Positions 1 through 6,434 of a stretch of 8,448 nucleotides of DNA are shown here, one piece after another. The first letter of the stretch is position 1. Each line of letters opens with the position of its first letter. The notes below the pieces were generated by a model. It was not told the origin of the DNA and made no database searches. It saw nothing but the letters and a program-made list of their open reading frames with translations. A program made the translations under genes and the position numbers. Source of the stretch: CAYNYM01 sp049366815 (GTDB taxonomy: Bacteria > Desulfobacterota > DSM-4660 > Desulfatiglandales > HGW-15); NCBI GenBank assembly GCA_049366815.1, contig JBMNCO010000006.1, positions 1 to 8,448 of the forward strand, written 5' to 3'.

Positions 1-53
1 CGCCGTCCTTCGGCACGGGACGTGTCCAGGAGTCAGAGACGACGATCGCCTAA
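1..53 (+). CDS. C-terminal tail of an upstream gene (partial, unidentified)
   Basis: Reading from base 3, sixteen codons run to a TAA at 51-53 and give a tail ending ...FGTGRVQESETTIA. Thirteen of the sixteen codons end in G or C, as expected for coding sequence in a genome of this composition. A strong intrinsic terminator begins 27 bases after the stop, which fits the end of a transcription unit. The fragment is too short to assign to a family. The other forward frames run through the terminator and its T-tract and are less plausible. Confidence 0.45.
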   Translation, partial: PSFGTGRVQESETTIA

Positions 54-79
54 CTGCAGATTCGGCGCGGAACATCAAG

Positions 80-107
80 GCAGGGCTAAAGGGGCCCTGC
101 TTTTTTT
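80..107 (+). terminator. Rho-independent terminator
   Basis: A perfect 7-bp stem, GCAGGGC (80-86) pairing with GCCCTGC (94-100), encloses a 7-nt loop and is followed at once by seven T residues (101-107). This is a textbook intrinsic terminator. It would end the transcript of the gene whose tail lies at 1-53 and insulate the permease gene downstream. Confidence 0.9.
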
Positions 108-139
108 CGGTTCGGCGAGAATCCCCACCGTTTTTTTTT
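108..139 (+). terminator. Possible weak second terminator (T-tract)
   Basis: CGGT (108-111) can pair with ACCG (127-130), with a further bulged GG/CC pairing inside, directly before nine T residues (131-139). The stem is short and imperfect, so it would be weak alone. Sitting just after a strong terminator it may act as a back-up. Confidence 0.3.
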
Positions 140-225
140 CGAATGCAGAAGTGCTCGTGAAAAATTCAGATTTGAATGAATACAGCCGAATTAGACGGCA
201 AATATAGAATGGAGACCTTTCCTTG

Positions 226-249
226 CTTATCTCAGTGCATTCTGATAAG
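226..249. promoter_or_regulatory. Inverted repeat upstream of the NCS2 transporter
   Basis: CTTATC (226-231) and GATAAG (244-249) are perfect inverted repeats. With one bulged T the pairing extends to CTTATC-t-CAG / CTGATAAG around a TGCATT loop. The element ends 39 bases before the transporter ATG and just upstream of an A/T-rich TATTAT (254-259) that could be a -10 box, although no convincing -35 lies at the right distance. It could be an operator or an mRNA hairpin. I could not match it to a known regulator or to a purine riboswitch. Confidence 0.35.
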
Positions 250-288
250 TGAATATTATCCGACACCTCAGAAGAGCGGTAACCACCT

Positions 289-1653
289 ATGAACGATTCG
301 AAGAATAAGGGACATAAAGATCTCCTTGTTTCAAAGGATCCCTTTGCCGAGCGTGACGAAAGGCTGTCCTACGTCTACGACCTTGACGATCACCCGCCAT
401 TGCGATACGCGTTGGTGTACGGCCTCCAGTGGGCCGTCATCATCTTTCCGGCCTTCGTGATTACGGCGGCTCTGGTCGGGGAGCCTCTCGGGCTCGATGC
501 AAAAGGTGAAATACGGTTTCTCCAGTTTACACTCTTCACTTCGGGCCTCTTCTCCATCATCCAGACCCTCTGGGGGCATCGGTTCCCCGTGATCGAGGGC
601 CCTTCCACGGCCCTGGTGCTCACCTTTATTCTATTGGCCCCTTCCGGACTTCCCGCCCTCCAGGGGGGCCTGATCCTGGGAGGCGCCTTATTGATCATCG
701 TCGTCCTTTCAGGGCGGTTGAACAGGGTCATCGCACTCTTTACGCCCAATGTGGTCGGTGTGATCCTCATGTTGATCGCTCTGGGTCTTCTCCCGCCCCT
801 GATCAGATTCATGACAGGCGTTGATGAAACCCATCCCGCCGGAGAGGCCGGCATTTTTGTCGTCAGCCTCTGCCTTGTACTCCTTATCGCCACCCTTTCC
901 CACCGACTGCGCGGATTCTGGAAGACCTTTTCGCTCCTGATAGGCATGGTTGCCGGGTTCTTATTGTTCCTCGCCCTTCAACGCGTTTCCTGGCATAATT
1001 TTTTAGTCGCTCCCTGGCTTTCCTTATCAAGCCGGTGGTTCCAGACCATGCCGGGCTTCAGTTGGAGCACAGCCACGGCCTTTGCATGCGCCTATCTCGC
1101 GGTCATGGTCAATAGTCTCGGAAGCCTTCAGGGCGTTGCAGGTATTACAGACCAGGGACGTCTGCCCACCGCCACGCGACGCGGCATTTTGATCAACGGC
1201 GCGGCCGGGATTTCCTGCGGACTCCTGGGCGTGGTCGGTACCGTGAGTTACAGCACCAGTCCCGGGTTGATCTTGGTCAACCGGGTTGCGAGCCGCTATA
1301 CAGTGACCTATTGCGGCGTCATACTCCTTGCCGCCGCCTTTGTGCCCAAGCTTGCCGCCATGCTGGCCCTGGTTCCGTCTCCCGTTGTGGGTGCCGCCCT
1401 GTGCATCGCGATGGGAGCACAAGTGGGTGCAGGCATTACAATCATTGCTTCCAGCAGACTCACGTCGAGAGACTATTTCGTGGTGGGACTGCCGATCCTT
1501 GTCGGGACCTTGGTGGGGTTCCTCCCCGGCAGCCTTACCGGCTCGCTCCCGGGGTATCTCCAGGTCTTCCTTGCAAACAGTCTGGTTACGGGGATTATAA
1601 TGGTACTTGCATTGGAACATCTCCTGTTAAGGAAGAGACCGCACGGGAAATAG
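289..1653 (+). CDS. NCS2 (nucleobase:cation symporter-2) family permease, divergent
   Basis: A 454-residue, strongly hydrophobic protein of about the usual length for the xanthine/uracil permease family, expected in the inner membrane with roughly 12-14 segments. Family features include the N-terminal DLDDHPP stretch (residues 32-38), GLQWAVIIFP in the first membrane segment, EGPSTALVLTF in the third, and the late NRVASR motif after the tenth. Characterised members import uracil, xanthine, uric acid or related bases with protons or sodium. Here the positions that carry the base-binding acidic residues look changed: the segment 8 motif reads VNSLGSLQG (Asn275 where Glu is usual) and the segment 10 motif reads SYSTSPGLI (Thr323 near the usual Glu). 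The QH pair of segment 1 is QW. The substrate is therefore uncertain and may not be a nucleobase. The ATG at 289 has only a weak GAAGAG ribosome site 12 bases upstream. The next gene starts 89 bases after the stop and may be co-transcribed. Confidence 0.85.
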   Translation: MNDSKNKGHKDLLVSKDPFAERDERLSYVYDLDDHPPLRYALVYGLQWAVIIFPAFVITAALVGEPLGLDAKGEIRFLQFTLFTSGLFSIIQTLWGHRFPVIEGPSTALVLTFILLAPSGLPALQGGLILGGALLIIVVLSGRLNRVIALFTPNVVGVILMLIALGLLPPLIRFMTGVDETHPAGEAGIFVVSLCLVLLIATLSHRLRGFWKTFSLLIGMVAGFLLFLALQRVSWHNFLVAPWLSLSSRWFQTMPGFSWSTATAFACAYLAVMVNSLGSLQGVAGITDQGRLPTATRRGILINGAAGISCGLLGVVGTVSYSTSPGLILVNRVASRYTVTYCGVILLAAAFVPKLAAMLALVPSPVVGAALCIAMGAQVGAGITIIASSRLTSRDYFVVGLPILVGTLVGFLPGSLTGSLPGYLQVFLANSLVTGIIMVLALEHLLLRKRPHGK

Positions 1654-1742
1654 TCGCGATGCAAAATGGTCATCTCCACATTGAGGTTCCCACCAAAAGA
1701 GCGGCAAATCAAATTCTGGACAAGATTAATTCGAGGTGCAAT

Positions 1743-2630
1743 ATGAATCCTGCCAAACCCTTTGCCTTTACACCCATATTGGGCTGGTCGGCAAGTCGAT
1801 ATGACACCTTTCAGGCATGTTCCCGTCAATACTTTTATACCTATTATGCCAGGTATGACAAGGACTACCCAAGACAGAGGATTGAAACCTTGAAACGGAT
1901 GACCACCGTTCCGCTCGAGACGGGGAACATCGTCCACGATGTGATCGAGGTGCTCTTGCAGCGTCTGTTGAAGACTGAAGCGGCCGTTGATGTTGAAAGG
2001 TTTTATGATTACACAGGCAGAAAGGTCGCAGAGTATTGCCGGAAAAAGGTCTTCGCTGAAATTCACTATCATGAGATGTCACGTGTTCCTCTTGACGACA
2101 TCGTTGAAAGGGTTCGCAGTTGCCTGGATAATCTCTTGAGCAGTGAACGATTTGAATGGTTGACAGAAAAGGCCGTCCAGGGGAAAGAAGACTGGCTTAT
2201 TGAACCGGGAGGATACGGAGAGACGCGGATTGACGGGATGAAGGCCTATTGCAAGGTCGATTTCCTTTTCCCTCTCGGAGATAAGATCTTTATTCTGGAT
2301 TGGAAAACAGGAAAACCCAATGAGGTGAGGCATCGCAAACAACTTTTGGGTTATACTGCATGGGCCTCCTTCCACCTTTCAAAGGGGGCATCCGAAATCA
2401 TCCCGATCATTGCCTACCTTCAACCGACCTATTTCGAAAAGTCCCTTGTATTCAACGAATTCGATGTTCAGGGATTCGCCGTTCAGGTCACGAAAGAGAC
2501 CGAAGAGATGTATGCCTACTGTAAAGACATTGAGCAAAACATCCCCAGGGACAAGGAAGAATTCATGATGACGACAAATGGAATGATCTGTGGCTTCTGC
2601 AACTTCAGAGAACTCTGCGGCAGGGACTGA
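1743..2630 (+). CDS. PD-(D/E)XK family nuclease with Cas4/AddB-like Fe-S cysteines
   Basis: A 295-residue stand-alone RecB-like nuclease. It opens with the family's SASRYDTFQACSRQYFY segment. The full core is visible: His65 in TGNIVHDVIE, Asp173 in KVDFLF, Asp186-Trp-Lys188 in ILDWKTGKP, and the Q-x3-Y motif Gln200/Tyr204. Four cysteines, Cys26 and the C-terminal C-x2-C-x5-C (Cys283, 286, 292), match the [4Fe-4S]-binding layout of Cas4 and AddB nucleases. The family cuts or resects DNA in repair, recombination and CRISPR adaptation. There is no helicase, cas gene or CRISPR array here, so the pathway is unknown. I chose the ATG at 1743 because GAGGTG lies four bases upstream. An in-frame ATG at 1659, six bases after the permease stop, would add 28 residues and is a real alternative. 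The frame stays open back into the permease gene, but that part is a shadow. The C-terminus ends only three residues after the last cluster cysteine. Confidence 0.85.
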   Translation: MNPAKPFAFTPILGWSASRYDTFQACSRQYFYTYYARYDKDYPRQRIETLKRMTTVPLETGNIVHDVIEVLLQRLLKTEAAVDVERFYDYTGRKVAEYCRKKVFAEIHYHEMSRVPLDDIVERVRSCLDNLLSSERFEWLTEKAVQGKEDWLIEPGGYGETRIDGMKAYCKVDFLFPLGDKIFILDWKTGKPNEVRHRKQLLGYTAWASFHLSKGASEIIPIIAYLQPTYFEKSLVFNEFDVQGFAVQVTKETEEMYAYCKDIEQNIPRDKEEFMMTTNGMICGFCNFRELCGRD

Positions 2631-2641
2631 CCCTGCGGCAG
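2615..2641 (+). repeat. Direct repeat forming a hairpin over the nuclease stop codon
   Basis: The 10-mer CTGCGGCAGG occurs twice, at 2615-2624 and 2633-2642. Because it is nearly palindromic the two copies also form a hairpin: CTGC-g-GCAGGG (2615-2625) against CCCTGC-g-GCAG (2631-2641), with one G/G mismatch and the loop at 2626-2630, which includes the TGA stop. No T-tract follows, so this is not a standard intrinsic terminator. It may protect the 3' end of the message. Confidence 0.45.
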
Positions 2642-2747
2642 GATTCTCACACCGCGGGCCCTGCGTCCTCCACAAAGAGTGATCAAAGGCCATCACGAAA
2701 GGCGCGGGGCGGATGATGACCTCATAGTGACCAGGAGATCTTTTTGA

Positions 2748-2776
2748 TTGTTCAGCATCGCTGAACTGCGTATACT
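2748..2776 (+). promoter_or_regulatory. Promoter-like element with internal dyad, upstream of the sensor kinase
   Basis: TATACT (2771-2776) is a good -10 hexamer, with a weak TTGTTC (2748-2753) 17 bases before it. Between them is a perfect 7-bp inverted repeat, GTTCAGC-ATC-GCTGAAC (2750-2766). A transcript starting just after the -10 would have a leader of about 25-30 nt to the kinase ATG at 2810. A dyad between -35 and -10 is a classic repressor position. The remainder of the 179-bp gap (2631-2809) shows nothing else clear. The call rests on pattern only. Confidence 0.4.
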
Positions 2777-2809
2777 GAAACTGTAAACGATCATTGGGGC
2801 CTTCACCGT

Positions 2810-5110
2810 ATGAAAAGAAGAGAAATTAAGAACGCATGGCCCTATCGCAAAAAGAGGGCACTGAAGCGCAGGAAGGCTGAAATCATTCCGCTCCACACTC
2901 TGGAGCGTTACAGTGCTATCTTCAATCATCTCACCGATGCCGTGCTCGTTTCCCGCCCCAGGCAAAGGGGCATCCCCGGCAAATATATTCAGGTCAACGA
3001 CGAAGCCTGTCGGATGTATGGCTTCTCAAGGAAAGAATTTACCCGGTTAACGTATCTTGACCTGGATGCCAACCCAATAACAGATGCCGACTACAGAGAA
3101 CGTAAGAAAAGGTTACTCTCAAAAGGTTATTTTCTGTTTGACACCACCCACACGACAAAGGACGGAAAGATAATCCCCGTTGAGGTTCACATGCACATGG
3201 CGGACTTCGGGGACGGGCCCATGATGATATCCATTGTTCACGATATCACGATGCGAAGACAGACGGAAGCGGCCCTAAGGAAAAGTGAACAAAAATACTT
3301 TAATATTTTTGAGAGCATACAGGACGTTTACTTTGAAGTGGCCTTTGACGGTAAGATCCTGGAGATGAGCCCCTCCATCCAGGAAATTTCGGGGTTCCGA
3401 AGAGAACAACTCATCGGAAGATCGGTTCAGGACATCTATGCCGATCCGTCAGATAGACAGGCGTTCCTGACAAGGCTTCAGAAGGAAGGCAAGGTCACGG
3501 ACTATGAGCTTTTTCTGAAAGACAAGGACGGTACCCGAAAATGGGCCTCGATAAGCGCTAAGCTGGAGAGAGACGACCAAGGTTCCCCCACAAGAATAGT
3601 GGGTTCCTTGCGGAATATCTCCGAGCGAAAAAGAGTCGAGCAGTCGCTTTCCCAAAAGGAGGCCCAGATGCGCGCCATACTCGATGCAACCATTGACAGG
3701 ATCCGTTATGTCGACAAGGACATGAGAATCATCTGGGCCAACAAGACCATGGGCGCCATGGTCGGCATGTCCTCTGAAGATCTGGTGGGCCGCCGCTGTT
3801 ACGAACTCTTTTTTGACAGCGAGACTCCCTGCGTGGGTTGCCCGACCCTCAAGGCTGCGAAGACGCACCGGCCGGAACGTGCCGTTATGCACCATTCCTG
3901 GATAAAAGGGATAGACAGGGATACGTACTGGGATGCCTATTCAGTACCCATCAGGAATGATCATGGGGGTGATATTGAAGGGTTTATCCAGATCGCCAGG
4001 GATATCAGTGAGATGAAAAAAACCATGGAGACCCTGCGCTTGAAGGAGGAGACCCTGCGGGCCATCCTGACCGCCTCTCCGGCAGGGATTGGACTGGTGC
4101 AGGAAGGGCGCATACTGAACTGGGCCAACGAAGCCCTCTGTAAAATGCTGGGCTATGATGAGAAATCACTTTTGGGGAAGAATGCCAGAGAGATCTATCC
4201 GGATGATGAAGAATACGGACGCGTCGGTGATGCACTGTACGGCGGCATGAGCAAGAAGGGGCGAATCGAAAGTCTGGAAACCCGTTGGGTTACAAAGGAC
4301 GGCCGGATCATCGACGTTTATCTTCAGGGAGATGCGCTCGATCCCTCCGATCTCTCAAAGGGCATTATCATCACGGCCAGGGATATCACTGAACGCAAGC
4401 GTGTCGAAGCACGTATTCACGGACTCAGCCAACAACTCATGAAGGTCCAGGAAGATGAACGCCGGAAAATTTCCCGGTACCTGCACGACAGCATCGCCCA
4501 AGACCTTTCCGCGGTAAAGATGGGCTGTGATTCATTCTCTGAAAAACAGAAAAAGTTGCCTGCGGATGTCAGGTTGAGGTTTTCCCAATTTTCAGAAATG
4601 CTCCAGAACGCCATCTCGGCCGTCCGGGATATGTCCTATACCTTACGCCCCCCCGTACTGGACGAATTGGGACTTCTCCAGGCATTCAAAAAGTGCTGCG
4701 ACGAGTTTTCGGAAAAAAACCATATTCATATCGATTTTTATTCAGCAGGAATGAAAAATTTGAGGTTTGAAAGTGATATCGAGATTAACCTCTACAGGCT
4801 CCTTCAAGAGGCCTTGACCAACGTCGAGAGACACTCCCATGCCCGCAAGGTGACTATCAGGCTCGTTGCATCCTTCCCCAACATTGTCCTTCGCATCAGA
4901 GACGACGGCAGGGGCTTTGACGTAAAGAACCGTTTGGTTCACACCTTGAAGGAGAAACGGATGGGTCTGCAGATCATGCAGGAAAGGGCGAGACTGCTCG
5001 GCGGCACATTGACGATTCTGTCCACCCCCATGAAAGGGACCCACATCATCGCCAAGGTTCCCTTTAAGGATAAGCAGAATGGCTCAAAAACAAAGGGTAT
5101 TTCTGATTGA
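2810..5110 (+). CDS. Soluble four-PAS sensor histidine kinase (HisKA_3, NarX/DegS class)
   Basis: A 766-residue kinase with no membrane segment or signal peptide, so it should sense from the cytoplasm. A very basic N-terminus (12 Lys/Arg in the first 22 residues) leads into four PAS domains at about 33-148, 162-272, 289-400 and 418-525, each ending in a DIT/NIS/DIS-type PAC tail and short helical linker. The HisKA_3 dimerisation domain follows, with phospho-acceptor His559 in RYLHDSIAQDL. Then comes an HATPase_c domain with Asn671 in EALTNVERH and the DDGRGF nucleotide-binding loop at 698-703. The third PAS contains Cys330, Cys341 and Cys344 (C-x10-C-x2-C), possibly a redox or metal site. HisKA_3 kinases pair with NarL/FixJ-type regulators, exactly what the overlapping next gene encodes. 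The ATG at 2810 is the only start after an in-frame stop at 2762; its ribosome site (GGGG at 2796-2799) is poor. The ligand is unknown. Confidence 0.92.
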   Translation: MKRREIKNAWPYRKKRALKRRKAEIIPLHTLERYSAIFNHLTDAVLVSRPRQRGIPGKYIQVNDEACRMYGFSRKEFTRLTYLDLDANPITDADYRERKKRLLSKGYFLFDTTHTTKDGKIIPVEVHMHMADFGDGPMMISIVHDITMRRQTEAALRKSEQKYFNIFESIQDVYFEVAFDGKILEMSPSIQEISGFRREQLIGRSVQDIYADPSDRQAFLTRLQKEGKVTDYELFLKDKDGTRKWASISAKLERDDQGSPTRIVGSLRNISERKRVEQSLSQKEAQMRAILDATIDRIRYVDKDMRIIWANKTMGAMVGMSSEDLVGRRCYELFFDSETPCVGCPTLKAAKTHRPERAVMHHSWIKGIDRDTYWDAYSVPIRNDHGGDIEGFIQIARDISEMKKTMETLRLKEETLRAILTASPAGIGLVQEGRILNWANEALCKMLGYDEKSLLGKNAREIYPDDEEYGRVGDALYGGMSKKGRIESLETRWVTKDGRIIDVYLQGDALDPSDLSKGIIITARDITERKRVEARIHGLSQQLMKVQEDERRKISRYLHDSIAQDLSAVKMGCDSFSEKQKKLPADVRLRFSQFSEMLQNAISAVRDMSYTLRPPVLDELGLLQAFKKCCDEFSEKNHIHIDFYSAGMKNLRFESDIEINLYRLLQEALTNVERHSHARKVTIRLVASFPNIVLRIRDDGRGFDVKNRLVHTLKEKRMGLQIMQERARLLGGTLTILSTPMKGTHIIAKVPFKDKQNGSKTKGISD

Positions 5111-5747
5111 CGACCACGCCCTTTTCAGGGACGGATTGAGGGCCATCATCGAAAAGGACGAGGGATTTGAAGTGGTCGGAGAGGCAGGGACCGGCCATGA
5201 AGCAATCCCTGGGGTCAGAAGACTCAAACCTGATCTGGTGGTCGTCGATATATCCCTGCCTGACCGCAGCGGCATCCAATTGACCCGTGAAATACGCGGC
5301 CTCCTGCCTGAATCGCGGGTGATGGTCGTCAGTATGCATTCCAAAATCGAATATATCGTCAAGGCCTTTCAGTCCGGGGCCACCGGCTATGTCATCAAGG
5401 AATCCGCATCCGGGATACTCATTCAGGGGCTCAAGGCCATCTCAAAGGGTGAGTATTTCATGGACAGTTCGGTCTCCCATAAGACCATTGAAAAGCTCAT
5501 GGAATTCCCGGCGAAAGAGGAAAAAATTGCGGATGCCGCCTATGAGACTCTGACCTCACGGGAACAGGAGGTCATGCTTGTCCTGGCGGAAGGACTTTCC
5601 ATCAAGGAGATCTCGGAAAGGCTTTTCATCAGTCCCAAAACGGTTGAGAACCATCGTACCAGCATTATGAAAAAGCTTGGCATTCAAAGCCCCGTTGAAC
5701 TGGTCCGTTACGCGGCGAGGATCGGATTGATTGATCTGGGTCTCTGA
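5079..5747 (+). CDS. NarL/FixJ-family response regulator (receiver + LuxR-type HTH)
   Basis: A 222-residue transcription factor of standard length. The receiver domain (about 5-120) has the acidic pair Asp11/Asp12, phospho-acceptor Asp57 in VVVDISLPD, Ser85 at the switch position and Lys107 in GYVIKE. The LuxR-type DNA-binding domain (about 156-217) carries LTSREQEVMLVLAEGLSIKEI and the recognition helix SPKTVENHRTSIMKKL. The gene starts inside the end of the kinase gene, a 32-bp overlap, with AAGGA (5066-5070) eight bases before its ATG. The two are surely co-transcribed and probably translationally coupled. The kinase's His559 should pass phosphate to Asp57. Targets are unknown; the genes after the 281-bp spacer are the nearest candidates (inference). 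Confidence 0.95.
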   Translation: MAQKQRVFLIDDHALFRDGLRAIIEKDEGFEVVGEAGTGHEAIPGVRRLKPDLVVVDISLPDRSGIQLTREIRGLLPESRVMVVSMHSKIEYIVKAFQSGATGYVIKESASGILIQGLKAISKGEYFMDSSVSHKTIEKLMEFPAKEEKIADAAYETLTSREQEVMLVLAEGLSIKEISERLFISPKTVENHRTSIMKKLGIQSPVELVRYAARIGLIDLGL

Positions 5748-5877
5748 GTGCATGCCTGTCTCTTGCTCGGGCTAAATTCCCGCCAATCCAGGACCTAATC
5801 CCACTTCACAGGATTCTCTCCTGCAAAACAGACCTTTCCCCGCAAAAAACAAGCTCTCTCCCTATAGACAAATTAGA

Positions 5878-5900
5878 CATAAGCCTTAAGATGGTTTATG
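5878..5900. promoter_or_regulatory. Hairpin/dyad in the spacer after the response regulator
   Basis: CATAAGCC (5878-5885) pairs with GGTTTATG (5893-5900) over eight positions including one G-T wobble, with a 7-nt loop. A near-direct repeat, TAGACAAAT (5865-5873) and TAGACATAA (5874-5882), abuts it. It lies about 130 bases before the first small cysteine protein and could be an operator or leader structure. In the rest of 5748-6028 I see a short CGGG/CCCG hairpin (5768-5782) without a T-tract, and no convincing -35/-10 pair or ORF. Confidence 0.35.
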
Positions 5901-6028
5901 AATCACAAAAGAGAGATTAGGGTCTCCATCCTTTCTTGCACATGTCTCATGAAATGTAATCGTATTCCAAAATCCCGGACCGGCTGTCAGTGATCATGCT
6001 GAGACTCAACTCTTGTCAGGAGGAAACC

Positions 6029-6268
6029 ATGAGTAAAAAAAATGCGATGGAACCGCTGACAGTGCAAGAAACAACTGAGATGAGTGTTGCTTCTCGAGGT
6101 GAAAAAGCGGCCTCAACAAAGGATTACCTGGACATTCCTGCCTTAGTGAGGAGCATCCAACGAGCGGACGGAGAACCCGATTGTTTCCGAAGACCGAAAA
6201 AGGATTGCAGACGAGTGGACTGCAAGTGGCGACGGTACTGTCTGGAAGACGGTATTCTTGGCCTGTAA
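6029..6268 (+). CDS. Small four-cysteine protein (CF...C...CxWRxxC family), function unknown
   Basis: A 79-residue protein with an excellent ribosome site, AGGAGGA (6018-6024), four bases before the ATG. The N-terminal half is polar and low in hydrophobic residues, with no signal peptide. The C-terminal half carries a helix-like IPALVRSIQRADG and then Cys52-Phe, Cys60, Cys65-x-Trp-Arg and Cys71. The pattern C-F-x6-C-x4-C-x-W-R-x2-C recurs in the gene at 6435, so the two are paralogues. Four cysteines at such spacing suggest a zinc or Fe-S site (inference). The C-terminal half is also rich in Arg/Lys, compatible with nucleic-acid contact. Compared with its paralogue, the first helix of the SAP/Rho_N-like module is degenerate. 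An upstream in-frame ATG at 5990 lacks a ribosome site. I know no function for it. Confidence 0.8.
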   Translation: MSKKNAMEPLTVQETTEMSVASRGEKAASTKDYLDIPALVRSIQRADGEPDCFRRPKKDCRRVDCKWRRYCLEDGILGL

Positions 6269-6305
6269 GTGGCAACGGCAGGACCAGCTGGAGCAGGGCG
6301 ATCTT
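6221..6305 (+). repeat. Degenerate direct repeat of the CxWR-coding segment
   Basis: The 15-mer at 6221-6235 (TGCAAGTGGCGACGG) recurs at 6264-6278 with 13 of 15 bases identical. Weaker similarity continues through CTGGA and CTT to 6305. The first copy codes DCKWRR at the end of the small protein. The second starts on its stop codon and, in another frame, would read ACKWQRQDQLEQG. This looks like a decayed partial tandem duplication of the cysteine motif. Confidence 0.4.
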
Positions 6306-6400
6306 CGGCCGCCCGGGGCCAAGATCCCGAGGAGGGCCTTGTGCCCTGGGGGTCGGAGTCTCCTTACCGTGACATTACCTGTGTGGGGGAATCGCCCCCA
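6300..6400. repeat. Three consecutive GC-rich hairpins between the two small cysteine genes
   Basis: Three inverted repeats lie in the 166-bp spacer. GATCTT-c-GGCC / GGCCAAGATC (6300-6326) has one bulge; AGGGC / GCCCT (6333-6347) has a 5-nt loop; TGGGGG / CCCCCA (6384-6400) has a 5-nt loop. None is followed by a T-tract, so they are not standard terminators. They could attenuate read-through, process the message between the genes, or belong to a small structured RNA. The last ends 22 bases before the ribosome site of the next gene. Confidence 0.4.
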
Positions 6401-6434
6401 AATTGACGACGGACAGAAATTTGAGGAGGATGAG

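Noticed and set aside
22..207. A 61-codon forward frame from a GTG at 22
   Set aside because: It runs through the strong terminator and both T-tracts, encoding low-complexity sequence, and has no homology that I recognise.
226..288. Purine riboswitch in front of the permease gene
   Set aside because: The conserved core of the purine aptamer and its paired loops are absent; only a short bulged inverted repeat is present.
390..947. A 185-codon minus-strand open frame inside the transporter gene, and similar long minus-strand frames at 1027-1620 and 1473-2072
   Set aside because: They oppose well-supported coding sequence, give Arg/Pro/Gly-rich or patternless proteins with no recognisable domain, and look like shadows of the GC-rich third positions of the forward genes.
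1311..1658. N-terminal extension of the nuclease frame back into the transporter gene
   Set aside because: The extra residues are Cys/Arg/His-rich and match no family. The transporter reading of the same bases is clearly real, and good starts exist at 1743 and 1659.
1743..2630. Calling the nuclease Cas4 proper
   Set aside because: The cysteine layout and motifs fit, but they are shared with AddB and many stand-alone RecB-like nucleases. There is no CRISPR array or cas gene in the window.
5936..5968. A sigma-70 or sigma-54 promoter at TTGCAC before the first small gene
   Set aside because: No -10 hexamer lies 16-18 bases after TTGCAC, and no GG lies at the sigma-54 spacing upstream of the TTGC.
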